Made by a program: the position numbers and the translations under genes
Origin: Eudoraea chungangensis
GTDB lineage: Bacteria > Bacteroidota > Bacteroidia > Flavobacteriales > Flavobacteriaceae
Length of the DNA: 64,000 nt
NCBI RefSeq assembly: GCF_029360665.1
Contig: NZ_JARDUB010000003.1
Span: forward strand, 558,001-622,000
Direction: 5' to 3'
Notes under the pieces: generated by a model
Told to the model about the DNA's origin: nothing
Databases searched by the model: none
What the model saw: the letters and a program-made list of their open reading frames with translations, nothing else
In this document: piece by piece, positions 1-8,612 of the stretch
Layout of the letters: each line of letters begins with the position of its first letter
Numbering within the stretch: the first letter of the stretch is position 1

Positions 1-594
1 GAACAAGTTGTTCTCCCGGATCAATCGGAAATAATCCTTAATGCGGACTCTGAAATAAGCTACAGCAAAAAAGACTGGTCTAGGAAAAGAAAGATTGCAT
101 TAGAGGGAGAAGCTTTCTTTAAGGTAGCAAAAGGGAAAAAGTTTACCGTACATACATCACAGGGACAGGTTGCGGTTCTTGGCACCCAGTTTAATGTAGA
201 AAACAGAAAGGACTTCTTTGAAGTAAGTTGTTATGAAGGACTGGTGCAAGTGTCCTATAAAGGTGAAAAAATTGAACTTCCAGCCGGATCTTCGCTTGTA
301 GTAATAAACGGATCTATTACACATACTGAAGTGCCAAAAAATGCCAGCCCATCCTGGTTGTTAAACGAGAGTACTTTTAAAAGTATTCCACTTCTTTATG
401 TGTTGGATGAATTGGAAAGACAATATGATCTTGAAATTAGCACGCAAAATATTGATCTAAATCAGGCATTTACAGGATCTTTTAGCAACACAAGTTTAAA
501 TTTAGCGTTACAGAGTATTAGTACTCCCTATCAAATAGCCTATTCTTTGGAAGGGAACAAAGTGCTATTTTATGCTGAAAGCGCCACGAAATAA
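1..594 (+). CDS. FecR family anti-sigma / signal-transducing protein, C-terminal part (5' end outside window)
   Basis: The reading frame is open from the first base, so the gene starts upstream of the window. FecR proteins sit in the inner membrane and pass a signal from an outer-membrane TonB receptor to an ECF sigma factor. The visible part has the FecR core: a LEGEAFFKV-type strand (about residues 38-46 of the visible part) followed by VLGTQFNV, then a C-terminal DUF4974-like domain (LLYVLDELERQYDLEI, then FTGSFSN). The stop lies 23 bases inside the next gene, a TonB receptor with an STN domain, which fits a sigma/FecR/receptor operon. The sigma gene is expected just upstream but cannot be seen. 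The GTG at 244 is an internal codon and not the start. Confidence 0.9.
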   Translation, partial: EQVVLPDQSEIILNADSEISYSKKDWSRKRKIALEGEAFFKVAKGKKFTVHTSQGQVAVLGTQFNVENRKDFFEVSCYEGLVQVSYKGEKIELPAGSSLVVINGSITHTEVPKNASPSWLLNESTFKSIPLLYVLDELERQYDLEISTQNIDLNQAFTGSFSNTSLNLALQSISTPYQIAYSLEGNKVLFYAESATK

Positions 595-3160
595 CATACT
601 ACTCTTTTGTCTTTTCCTTTTAACACTTGTCTTCTCCGGGAATTCTCAGGATGGCAGTACAAAGGAGCAAATTAAACTTAATCTTTATCTTTTAGAGATT
701 GAATCGGAATACGATATTAAGTTTTCTTTCGCGGACAAGGATTTGGCCAATCTGGAAATCACCGTTCCCAAGCAAGAAACTCTCGAGGAAATTCTGAATG
801 AGATCAGGGCCCAAACCCAACTAGAAATAAATCAACTCAACAATCGCTACTATACAATCTCAAAAACTAAGGAAATTAATATCTGTGGTTATATTTTAAA
901 TAACTACAATGAACTAACTGCCTCAGCGGCAACAATTGAGGTATTAAACAGCGATGTGAGCGCTTTGACAGATGCGAATGGCTATTTTTCCCTAAAAACC
1001 ATCCCAAGGGAAAGTACTATAAGAATTAGACATCTGGGTTTTAAGACGAAATACATCTCGGCAGAAAAGCTTTTATCAGAGAGACCCTGTTCAACTATTT
1101 TGTTAAGCTTAAACTACCAACAACTGGAAGAAGTTGTGGTATATAAGTTCCTGACCTCCGGGCTAGCTAAGGAAAAAGATGGTAGTATAAGTCTTCTCAC
1201 GGATGAGTTTGGAATAATACCTGGTTTAATTGAACCCGATGTACTGCAATCCATTCAGGCATTACCCGGAATTAAGAGCATTGATGAAAGAGTATCAGAT
1301 ATTAACATTAGAGGAGGAACCAACGATCAAAACCTAATTCTATGGGACGAAATTAAAATGTATCAATCTGGTCATTTTTTTGGTCTTATTTCGGCCTTTA
1401 ATCCTTATTTAACCGGAGAAGTAAGTATCGTTAAAAGTGGTACAAGTGCAGCCTATGGAGATGGGGTTAGCGGAATAATTAATATGAAGTCTAAAGACAG
1501 CATAGGAGGCAGACTAATGGGTGGTGCAGGTGTTAATCTAATTAACATGGATGCTTATGGTCAGATACCACTAAGTGAAAAATTAGCATTGCAGTTTTCA
1601 GCCAGACGATCTGTCACCGATTTTCTAAATACGCCAACCTATAATCAATTCTCGAAGAGAGTCTTTCAAGACACCAAAATACAGGAATTTGGTAATACGC
1701 CTAATCCAGAAGATGTTACTAGCGATGAAAACTTTTATTTCTATGATTTTACAGCCAAGATTTTATATGACATCTCCGAGGAACACAAAGCCAGATTTAG
1801 CTTTTTGGCCATCCATAATAATTTGGATTATTTAGAAAGCCAGGCACAATCAGGTAGAACCGATAAAAGTGGTTTAAACCAAACGAACCTTTCTTTTGGA
1901 GGTAACCTTTCTAGTGAGTGGTCTAACCGATTCTCCTCTAATTTAAATGCCTATTACAGCAGATATAATTTAGATTCGGAAAATGTAATTAACAACGGAG
2001 AACAAGTACTAGATCAAAAAAATGAAGTGATTGAAACTTCTATTAAATTATATACAAACTACAAGATATCATCTAATTTGGGTTGGCTAAATGGCTATCA
2101 GTTTACCGAAACAGGCATTACCAATTTTACAGATGTGACCCAGCCCCCCTTTGAAAGCAATATAAAGGGAGTGGTTAGGGCTAATGCTCTTTATAGCGAA
2201 ATAACCTATGAATCGAGTAATAGCAAGTTCTATGCACGTGCAGGCGGGCGCTTAAACTATTTAGTTAATTTACGATACTTTAATAAGTTTATCCTAGAAC
2301 CCCGATTTGTAGTAAATTATAATCCAATATCGGACATACGAATAGAAGCTAGTGGAGAGTTTAAAAATCAGATTACAAACCAAATAATTGATTTGGAGCA
2401 AAATTTTCTGGGTATTGAAAAAAGAAGATGGATGCTATCAAATGAAAAACAAGATACAGTTCCAGGAAATCCTAACCTTCCCATTGTTACTAGTAAACAA
2501 GCAGCGCTTGGTATTAATTACGATAAGAACCAGTGGTTTATTGGTTTGGAAGGCTATTTCAAAAAAGTGGAAGGTGTTAGTACACTAACACAAGGCTTTC
2601 AAAATCAAAACCAGTTTAATGGAGAAATTGGAAGTTATGAAGTAAAGGGGTTTGAGTTTTTGATAAATCACAAAAATCGTTTCTTCAGTACCTGGTTAAG
2701 CTATACCTATGCACACAATGATTATTTCTTCCCAGATTTAAATCCCAGTTCCTTTCCTAACAATTTAGATATTAGGCATATTGTAACATTTGCCACAACC
2801 TACACCCTAGACAATCTAAAGATTGGTTTAGGCGTGAACTATAGAACAGGAAAACCATTTACAGAGCCCTTAGATGGAGATAGTGGTCTAGACCTGGGCA
2901 CTATCCCAATTTCGATTAACTACCAAGAACCTAACAGCAGCAGATTGCCCGACTATCTTCGCGTAGATGCTTCTGCCTTATACGACTTTAAAATTTCTAC
3001 ACGGGTGAAGGGACAGGGCGGAATTTCTGTTTTAAACGTATTGAATAAACAGAACATACTCAATACTTTTTATCGTGTAAACGCACAAGATGAAATAGAA
3101 AAAGTAGAAAACATATCACTAGGATTTACCCCAAATATAAGTTTCAGAATATTTTTCTAA
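572..3160 (+). CDS. TonB-dependent receptor with STN signalling domain
   Basis: Outer-membrane receptor of 862 residues for TonB-driven uptake, probably also signalling to the FecR protein encoded just upstream. In order it shows a signal peptide (residues 1-26, NILLFCLFLLTLVFSG core), an STN domain (about 30-95), a carboxypeptidase-D-regulatory-like beta-sandwich (about 105-185), a plug domain (about 185-310, with LPGIKSIDERVSDINIRGG) and a beta-barrel ending in an aromatic-rich strand (FTPNISFRIFF). The start overlaps fecR by 23 bases, so translation is likely coupled. FecA-like receptors with STN domains usually see iron chelates; in Bacteroidota they also see glycans, so the substrate is unknown. 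Length is normal for the family. Confidence 0.9.
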   Translation: MLKAPRNNILLFCLFLLTLVFSGNSQDGSTKEQIKLNLYLLEIESEYDIKFSFADKDLANLEITVPKQETLEEILNEIRAQTQLEINQLNNRYYTISKTKEINICGYILNNYNELTASAATIEVLNSDVSALTDANGYFSLKTIPRESTIRIRHLGFKTKYISAEKLLSERPCSTILLSLNYQQLEEVVVYKFLTSGLAKEKDGSISLLTDEFGIIPGLIEPDVLQSIQALPGIKSIDERVSDINIRGGTNDQNLILWDEIKMYQSGHFFGLISAFNPYLTGEVSIVKSGTSAAYGDGVSGIINMKSKDSIGGRLMGGAGVNLINMDAYGQIPLSEKLALQFSARRSVTDFLNTPTYNQFSKRVFQDTKIQEFGNTPNPEDVTSDENFYFYDFTAKILYDISEEHKARFSFLAIHNNLDYLESQAQSGRTDKSGLNQTNLSFGGNLSSEWSNRFSSNLNAYYSRYNLDSENVINNGEQVLDQKNEVIETSIKLYTNYKISSNLGWLNGYQFTETGITNFTDVTQPPFESNIKGVVRANALYSEITYESSNSKFYARAGGRLNYLVNLRYFNKFILEPRFVVNYNPISDIRIEASGEFKNQITNQIIDLEQNFLGIEKRRWMLSNEKQDTVPGNPNLPIVTSKQAALGINYDKNQWFIGLEGYFKKVEGVSTLTQGFQNQNQFNGEIGSYEVKGFEFLINHKNRFFSTWLSYTYAHNDYFFPDLNPSSFPNNLDIRHIVTFATTYTLDNLKIGLGVNYRTGKPFTEPLDGDSGLDLGTIPISINYQEPNSSRLPDYLRVDASALYDFKISTRVKGQGGISVLNVLNKQNILNTFYRVNAQDEIEKVENISLGFTPNISFRIFF

Positions 3161-3269
3161 GAAATTTATATCTAGCTTTTATCGAAAACTTCTATCCTAT
3201 TTACAGAATATTGTAAGAAGTAAGATTATTTATATTTAAGACAAGGCCTGTAAGTCTAACCTGCTAAAT

Positions 3270-5057
3270 TTACATCCTAGCGGGCACATCAATTCCCAAC
3301 AATAAAAACGAGGAGCGTATAACCTCTCCCACTTTGTGGGCTAATTGCACTCTTAAAGTTCTAATCTCCTTGTTAAGCTCGCCTAAAATTGGAACCTGCT
3401 GATAGAAAGAATTAAACTCTTTTACCAATTCGTACGTATAGTTTGCTATTAAGGCCGGACTTAAATTGGTGCCTGCTAATTCTATAACCGAAGGATAGGT
3501 TTCTAGAAGTTTTAAGAGTTCTTTTTCCTTCTCATGAATTTCTAGCCCTTTTGAATTCTCCTGCAATAAATCACTTTCATCCATATTAGATTTACGCAAA
3601 ATGGACTGTATCCTCGCATAGGTGTATTGAATAAACGGACCTGTATTTCCTTGAAAATCAACAGACTCCTTCGGATTAAATAAGATACGTTTCTTAGGAT
3701 CAACTTTAAGGATATAATACTTTAAGGCTCCGAGACCAATTGTTCGATAAAGCGTTTCTTTTTCCTCCTGTGAATAAGAGTCTAACTTCCCAAGTTCTTC
3801 GGAAATTTCTTCAGCTGTTGTTTTCATCTGCTGCATCAGGTCGTCTGCATCTACCACCGTGCCCTCTCTACTTTTCATCTTTCCCTCTGGAAGGTCTACC
3901 ATCCCGTAACTAAGATGGTATAAGTGTTGCGCCCAGCTGTAACCGAGTTTCTTCAGTATTAGGAACAGAACCTTAAAATGGTAGTCCTGCTCATTTCCTA
4001 CGGTATAAACCATGCCATCAATATCCGGAAAATCCTTTACTCGTTGGATCGCCGTACCAATATCTTGTGTCATATACACAGCTGTTCCATCGGCTCTTAA
4101 TACTATTTTTTCATCCAGGCCTTCCTCTGTGAGATCTATCCAAACGCTCCCATCTTCCTTTTTAAAGAAAATGCCTTTAGATAGCCCCTCGGCGACCACA
4201 TCTTTCCCAAGTAAATAGGTATCGCTTTCGTAATAAAGTTTATCAAAATTTACTCCCAACTCTTTATAAGTTGCATCAAAACCTTTATACACCCATGAAT
4301 TCATTTTCTCCCATAAAGCAACAACTTCTTCATCTCCTGCCTCCCACTTTCTTAGCATATTCTGGGCTTCTATAAGGATAGGAGCCTTTTTTTCCGCCAC
4401 CTCCTGTGTTATTCCGTCCTCTACTAATACAGCTACTTCTTCCCTGTACTTTTGATCAAATAAAACGTAGTATTTTCCGGCCAACTTATCTCCTTTTGTA
4501 CTACTGCTATCAGGGGTTTCCCCCTCTCCATATTTAGACCAAGCCAACATACTCTTACAAATATGAATCCCCCGATCATTAATTATTTGGGTTTTGTAAA
4601 CTTTTCGACCATTTGCCTTTAGAATTTCTGAGACTGAATAGCCAAGCAAATTATTACGAATATGCCCAAGGTGAAGCGGTTTATTGGTGTTAGGTGAAGA
4701 GTATTCTACCATAACAGCCCTGTCTTCTTTAACTTCTTTAAAACCGTAATTATTTCTATTCTTTATTGAATCAAAAAACTCGAGGTAATAACTGTCTGAT
4801 ATGGTAAGGTTTAAAAAACCTTTAATAACATTATAGGCTTCAACTTCCTTGACTCTAGGCACCAAATAGTCCCCAATATCATTTCCTATTTGAACAGGAT
4901 TACCCTTGATCTGGCGAAGCATTGGAAAAATTACAACCGTAACATCTCCTTCAAAATCCTTGCGAGTAGGCTGAAACTCTACAGAATCTAAGCGCGCATC
5001 AAACAAAATTGAAACTGCTTTAATAACTTCTGCCCGAATTACCTCTTGAATATTCAT
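3270..5057 (-). CDS. argS: Arginyl-tRNA synthetase
   Basis: Charges tRNA-Arg with arginine in the cytoplasm. The 595-residue protein has the class I signature HLGH at residues 129-132, a KMSK-like loop (GKMKSREGTVV) and the C-terminal DALR anticodon-binding domain (FIQYTYARIQSILRKS onward). The N-terminal Arg-tRNA-synthetase additional domain is present (FEGDVTVVIFP). The end LLGIDVPARM is the typical ArgRS C-terminus. A -7 promoter element lies 23 bases upstream of the start (5080-5087). It faces the unrelated upstream genes tail to tail and seems monocistronic. Confidence 0.97.
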   Translation of the reverse strand: MNIQEVIRAEVIKAVSILFDARLDSVEFQPTRKDFEGDVTVVIFPMLRQIKGNPVQIGNDIGDYLVPRVKEVEAYNVIKGFLNLTISDSYYLEFFDSIKNRNNYGFKEVKEDRAVMVEYSSPNTNKPLHLGHIRNNLLGYSVSEILKANGRKVYKTQIINDRGIHICKSMLAWSKYGEGETPDSSSTKGDKLAGKYYVLFDQKYREEVAVLVEDGITQEVAEKKAPILIEAQNMLRKWEAGDEEVVALWEKMNSWVYKGFDATYKELGVNFDKLYYESDTYLLGKDVVAEGLSKGIFFKKEDGSVWIDLTEEGLDEKIVLRADGTAVYMTQDIGTAIQRVKDFPDIDGMVYTVGNEQDYHFKVLFLILKKLGYSWAQHLYHLSYGMVDLPEGKMKSREGTVVDADDLMQQMKTTAEEISEELGKLDSYSQEEKETLYRTIGLGALKYYILKVDPKKRILFNPKESVDFQGNTGPFIQYTYARIQSILRKSNMDESDLLQENSKGLEIHEKEKELLKLLETYPSVIELAGTNLSPALIANYTYELVKEFNSFYQQVPILGELNKEIRTLRVQLAHKVGEVIRSSFLLLGIDVPARM

Positions 5058-5079
5058 AAAATTTACCCAATTAAGGCTG

Positions 5080-5087
5080 CAAAACTA
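5080..5087 (-). promoter_or_regulatory. Promoter -7 element for argS
   Basis: Reading the minus strand this is TAGTTTTG, a full match to the Bacteroidota -7 consensus TAnnTTTG, ending 23 bases before the argS ATG. No TTG -33 element is visible at the usual spacing, so this is a one-element call. Confidence 0.5.
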
Positions 5088-5146
5088 ATGAATTTTTAGA
5101 CTTTTATACTGCGATAGGCCCTCTGTTTGCCAAATATTAATACTCC

Positions 5147-5572
5147 ATGCTACTAAATGTTAGTTATAACAACCCATCCATAAAGAAAAAGGTCGAAGAA
5201 GCCGTCGGGCCAGTATATTCTTTGAAGGAGCGCTGGGCAATGAAAGGAATTGGCTCACCTAAATTATTTATTACCGATGCCAGCATCCAAATTAGTAATT
5301 TGTTAATCCTAGATCAAAACCTAAATACCTGTCAAATTGAAATCAGACCAAAAGGAATAATTATGAGTTTTCGATCTTTATTGGAGACTTATGCCCTAGT
5401 AATACCCTATTACAAATTACGAATTTATAAGGGAGATTTTGCTGTTTATTCTGTCTTTATAGACGAATATTTTATTAAAGTGCGGTCTGATACCAAGGCC
5501 ATTCAAAAGTTTTTTAAAAAAATATTAGACCATAGGGCGGACAACTCCCCAACCAGCATTGAAGACTTATAA
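5147..5572 (+). CDS. Conserved hypothetical protein (141 aa)
   Basis: I do not recognise a named family. The protein has no signal peptide or membrane segment and reads as a mixed alpha/beta cytoplasmic domain, with a hydrophobic strand pair in the middle (RPKGIIMSFRSLLETYALVI) and a basic C-terminal helix (AIQKFFKKILDHR). It ends 3 bases before the start of the SDR/DUF2867 gene, so the two are very probably co-transcribed and may act together. The coding frame is intact, uses codons like its neighbours, and is likely real. Confidence 0.7.
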   Translation: MLLNVSYNNPSIKKKVEEAVGPVYSLKERWAMKGIGSPKLFITDASIQISNLLILDQNLNTCQIEIRPKGIIMSFRSLLETYALVIPYYKLRIYKGDFAVYSVFIDEYFIKVRSDTKAIQKFFKKILDHRADNSPTSIEDL

Positions 5573-5575
5573 GCC

Positions 5576-7006
5576 ATGAAAATACTTCTTACCGGAGCAA
5601 ACGGATATATTGGAATGCGTCTTTTGCCTTTACTTATCGCAAAGGGGCATGAGGTAGTTTGTGTGGTGAGGAGCGAACAACGATTGTCTATTGATGAGGA
5701 AATTCGAAAAAAAATAGACGTCCTAGAAATTGATTTTTTGAAACCCATACCCGATGGGCATATTCCAATAGATATTGACGTGGCTTATTTTTTAATCCAC
5801 TCCATGAGCTCTTCTACTCAGGATTTTGATCAGATGGAGGCCATGACGGCGAAATCATTTAATGATGCCTTAAGACCTACTCGGGTTAAACAAGTAATCT
5901 ATTTAAGTGGTATTGTAAACGAAAAGAATTTATCTAAGCATTTAAGATCCCGTAAAAATGTAGAAGATCTTTTATCCGAAGGCCCTTTTAATTTAACGGT
6001 ATTAAGGGCAGGCATTATAGTTGGTTCCGGAAGTTCCTCGTTTGAAATTATAAGAGACTTATGTGAGAAACTTCCCTTTATGATTACGCCAAAATGGGTT
6101 TTAACTAAGACACAGCCTATTGCTATCAGGGATGTAATGAAATTTCTGATCCGCGTTTTAGGCAATGAAAAAACCTACAATGAGTCTTTCGATATAGCAG
6201 GATCTGATATACTCACTTATAAGCAGATGTTACAACAATACGCGAGTGTAAGAGGTTTTAAGAACTGGATATGGACCGTTCCTGTTATGACTCCAAAGCT
6301 GTCTTCTTACTGGCTTTATTTTGTCACTTCCACCTCCTATAAATTAGCTCTTAATCTGGTGGATAGTATGAAAATAGAGATCATTGCCAAAGACAACAGA
6401 TTAGAGAAAATGCTGGAAATAAAACCGTATTCCTATAAAGAAGCCATTAAAATGGCGTTTAAAAAAATCGAACAAAACCAAGTCATTAGTAGTTGGAAAG
6501 ACAGCTTGGTAAGCGGGAGATTTAAAAAGAACCTAGGCAAATATATTCAGGTCCCTAAATTCGGAGTATTGACAGATCGTAAGACTCTGACAATTACTGA
6601 TCCAGAGAAAGTATTAGATAATATTTGGAAGATTGGTGGGGCTCACGGATGGTATTACGCCAATTGGCTTTGGAAAATAAGAGGAATAATGGATAAGTTT
6701 TTCGGAGGTGTTGGCTTAAGACGAGGAAGAACACATCCGAATAAAATATTTCCCGGGGATGCACTAGATTTTTGGAGAGTTATATTAGCGGATAGAGAAA
6801 ATAAGAGACTACTACTGTTTGCGGAAATGCGCCTCCCTGGGGAAGCTTGGTTAGAATTCAAAATTGAAAAAGATACTTTGATTCAAACCGCCACCTTTAG
6901 ACCAAAAGGTCTTAAAGGCAGATTATATTGGTATTCCGTACTGCCTTTTCATTATTTTATTTTTGGAGGAATGATCAGAAATTTAGCACTAAATAATTCT
7001 GAATAA
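5576..7006 (+). CDS. NAD(P)-binding SDR protein with C-terminal DUF2867 domain
   Basis: An extended SDR/NmrA-like protein of 476 residues. A Rossmann fold opens the protein with TGANGYIGMRLL (residues 6-17) and covers about residues 1-300; a DUF2867 domain fills the last ~150 residues (from about 325, with GAHGWYYANWLWKIRG and a PGDALDFWRV segment). The same two-domain layout is known from YbjT-like proteins whose substrate is not established. It follows the 141-residue hypothetical gene by 3 bases. It is expected to be cytoplasmic or membrane-associated; a hydrophobic stretch near the C-terminus (WYSVLPFHYFIFGGMI) is part of the DUF2867 fold. Confidence 0.85.
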   Translation: MKILLTGANGYIGMRLLPLLIAKGHEVVCVVRSEQRLSIDEEIRKKIDVLEIDFLKPIPDGHIPIDIDVAYFLIHSMSSSTQDFDQMEAMTAKSFNDALRPTRVKQVIYLSGIVNEKNLSKHLRSRKNVEDLLSEGPFNLTVLRAGIIVGSGSSSFEIIRDLCEKLPFMITPKWVLTKTQPIAIRDVMKFLIRVLGNEKTYNESFDIAGSDILTYKQMLQQYASVRGFKNWIWTVPVMTPKLSSYWLYFVTSTSYKLALNLVDSMKIEIIAKDNRLEKMLEIKPYSYKEAIKMAFKKIEQNQVISSWKDSLVSGRFKKNLGKYIQVPKFGVLTDRKTLTITDPEKVLDNIWKIGGAHGWYYANWLWKIRGIMDKFFGGVGLRRGRTHPNKIFPGDALDFWRVILADRENKRLLLFAEMRLPGEAWLEFKIEKDTLIQTATFRPKGLKGRLYWYSVLPFHYFIFGGMIRNLALNNSE

Positions 7007-7059
7007 ATAACGTAACATTATTAGGTAGTTAGTCGTCTTAAAAAAGAAATTCAATCTTT

Positions 7060-8550
7060 ATGAAAAGTAAATTATTCTTTATTAGTCTCTCGGTGTTTTT
7101 CGTAGGCTTAGTTCAGTTACGAGCTCAAACAATTACTTCCCGGGTAGTAGATAAGACAACCAATAAAGGAATACCATACGCAACGGTTCAATATCAGTCT
7201 AATCGCGGAGTAATTACCAATGAAGAAGGAAGGTTTAGCATACAAAATCCTTCGAGTACCAACATGCCAGATTCGCTATACATTTCCAGTATTGGATATG
7301 AAAAAATAGCCATCCCTTTAACCGCTGTATTAGATAGTATTCTCTATGTGGAGCCAAAAGCCATAGAGCTAAATGAAGTTTTCCTTTTTGATAAGGAATT
7401 AAGTGTCCATGAAATAATAGAGAAGGTTAAAGAAAACATTCCTAAAAACTACGTAGATACCCCAATTAAACAGCGCCTGTTTTTTAGGCAATCCAGTTTG
7501 AATACTTTAACGAAATTAAATATCGTCTTTGAGGAGTCTACCATTGAAGAATTAAATAAAAAATTCTTGGATAGTGTTGTATCTATTTTACCAAGAAATG
7601 CAGCTTTTTATACAGAAAGTCTGGCTACCTACTATCAGAAGCCAGAGGATAAAAAACTAGAATTAATAAAAGCTGCAGAATTATATGATAAAAATAATGA
7701 AGGATCCATGGAGGCCCTATCGGCGAAACTTGAAAGAATCTTTAAAGACAATGTAAAACCAGATTCTTTCCTGAAAATTAAATCTGGCTGGTTTGGGCAA
7801 AAAGTACAGGTAGACTCCATATTAAATGAATCCATTAAGGATTCCATTGCCAAGATAGAGCAGGAAGAAAAAGGTGAATTTCCTTTTCTCAGAAATCGAA
7901 AAAGAGAATTGGGAAGTCTCTATGCAAGGTTTTTCTATAAAAAAGACTGCAAACTTAACTTTATAAATAAATCTAATAGGTTCAAATTTAGTCTTAAAGG
8001 CTATAGTGCCATGGACGAGGATGGGGTTTACATTATTGAGTTTGTACCAAAAAGATCCGAAGATTTCCAAGGCACTTTATATGTTAACATAGAAGATTTT
8101 GCAATTATGAGAATCGACTATGAGAATGTAAAATCTTTAAAGAAAATTAAATTGCTGGGCTTCTCCTATGAAGAGGTATCCTACAAAGGAACTAGTATTT
8201 ATGCCAAGGATAGTGATGGGACCTATAATTTACGTTTTCTCGATAAAACACTGGGAAGAAATATGGGTGTTAGGCGTCCATTAAGTGTCATTGAAAAGAA
8301 CAAATATGTTAAAGGCAAAAGAAAGCAAAATGAGCTTTCTATGGAAATTGATTTAATTAATTTCAATACCGAGAAATACGAAATTATTGTATTTGACACT
8401 GAAAATATTAGTGCAGAAACCTTTGAATCGATAGAGGAAAATCCGTCGGTTAAAGCCACCTATTTATCGGAATACGATCCAGAATTTTGGGAAGGTTTTG
8501 ACATTGTAGAGCCTAATAGTGCTATCCGGGAATTTAGTATTACTAAATAG
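7060..8550 (+). CDS. Exported carboxypeptidase-regulatory-like domain protein
   Basis: A 496-residue protein with a clear signal peptide (residues 1-22, ending QLRAQ) and an N-terminal carboxypeptidase-D-regulatory-like beta-sandwich (TITSRVVDKTTNKGIPYATV, about 24-110), the domain that opens many Bacteroidota TonB receptors. Instead of plug and barrel it continues as a soluble, Lys/Glu-rich region of unknown function (about 110-496). This arrangement is common in flavobacteria and is thought to be periplasmic or outer-membrane attached. It has its own upstream gap of 53 bases and no obvious partner. Function unknown. Confidence 0.75.
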   Translation: MKSKLFFISLSVFFVGLVQLRAQTITSRVVDKTTNKGIPYATVQYQSNRGVITNEEGRFSIQNPSSTNMPDSLYISSIGYEKIAIPLTAVLDSILYVEPKAIELNEVFLFDKELSVHEIIEKVKENIPKNYVDTPIKQRLFFRQSSLNTLTKLNIVFEESTIEELNKKFLDSVVSILPRNAAFYTESLATYYQKPEDKKLELIKAAELYDKNNEGSMEALSAKLERIFKDNVKPDSFLKIKSGWFGQKVQVDSILNESIKDSIAKIEQEEKGEFPFLRNRKRELGSLYARFFYKKDCKLNFINKSNRFKFSLKGYSAMDEDGVYIIEFVPKRSEDFQGTLYVNIEDFAIMRIDYENVKSLKKIKLLGFSYEEVSYKGTSIYAKDSDGTYNLRFLDKTLGRNMGVRRPLSVIEKNKYVKGKRKQNELSMEIDLINFNTEKYEIIVFDTENISAETFESIEENPSVKATYLSEYDPEFWEGFDIVEPNSAIREFSITK

Positions 8551-8587
8551 GTTCTCAGAGGAAGTATTTCTAGAACACATAAATCCT

Positions 8588-8595
8588 TATCTTTA
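8588..8595 (+). promoter_or_regulatory. Possible -7 element for the BCCT gene
   Basis: TATCTTTA matches the TAnnTTTG consensus at seven of eight positions. It lies 17 bases before the ATT codon at 8613, which would give a short 5' leader and so favours initiation near 8607-8613 over the TTG at 8790. No -33 TTG is seen. Weak on its own. Confidence 0.3.
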
Positions 8596-8612
8596 GTTTT
8601 CAATTTATTCTT

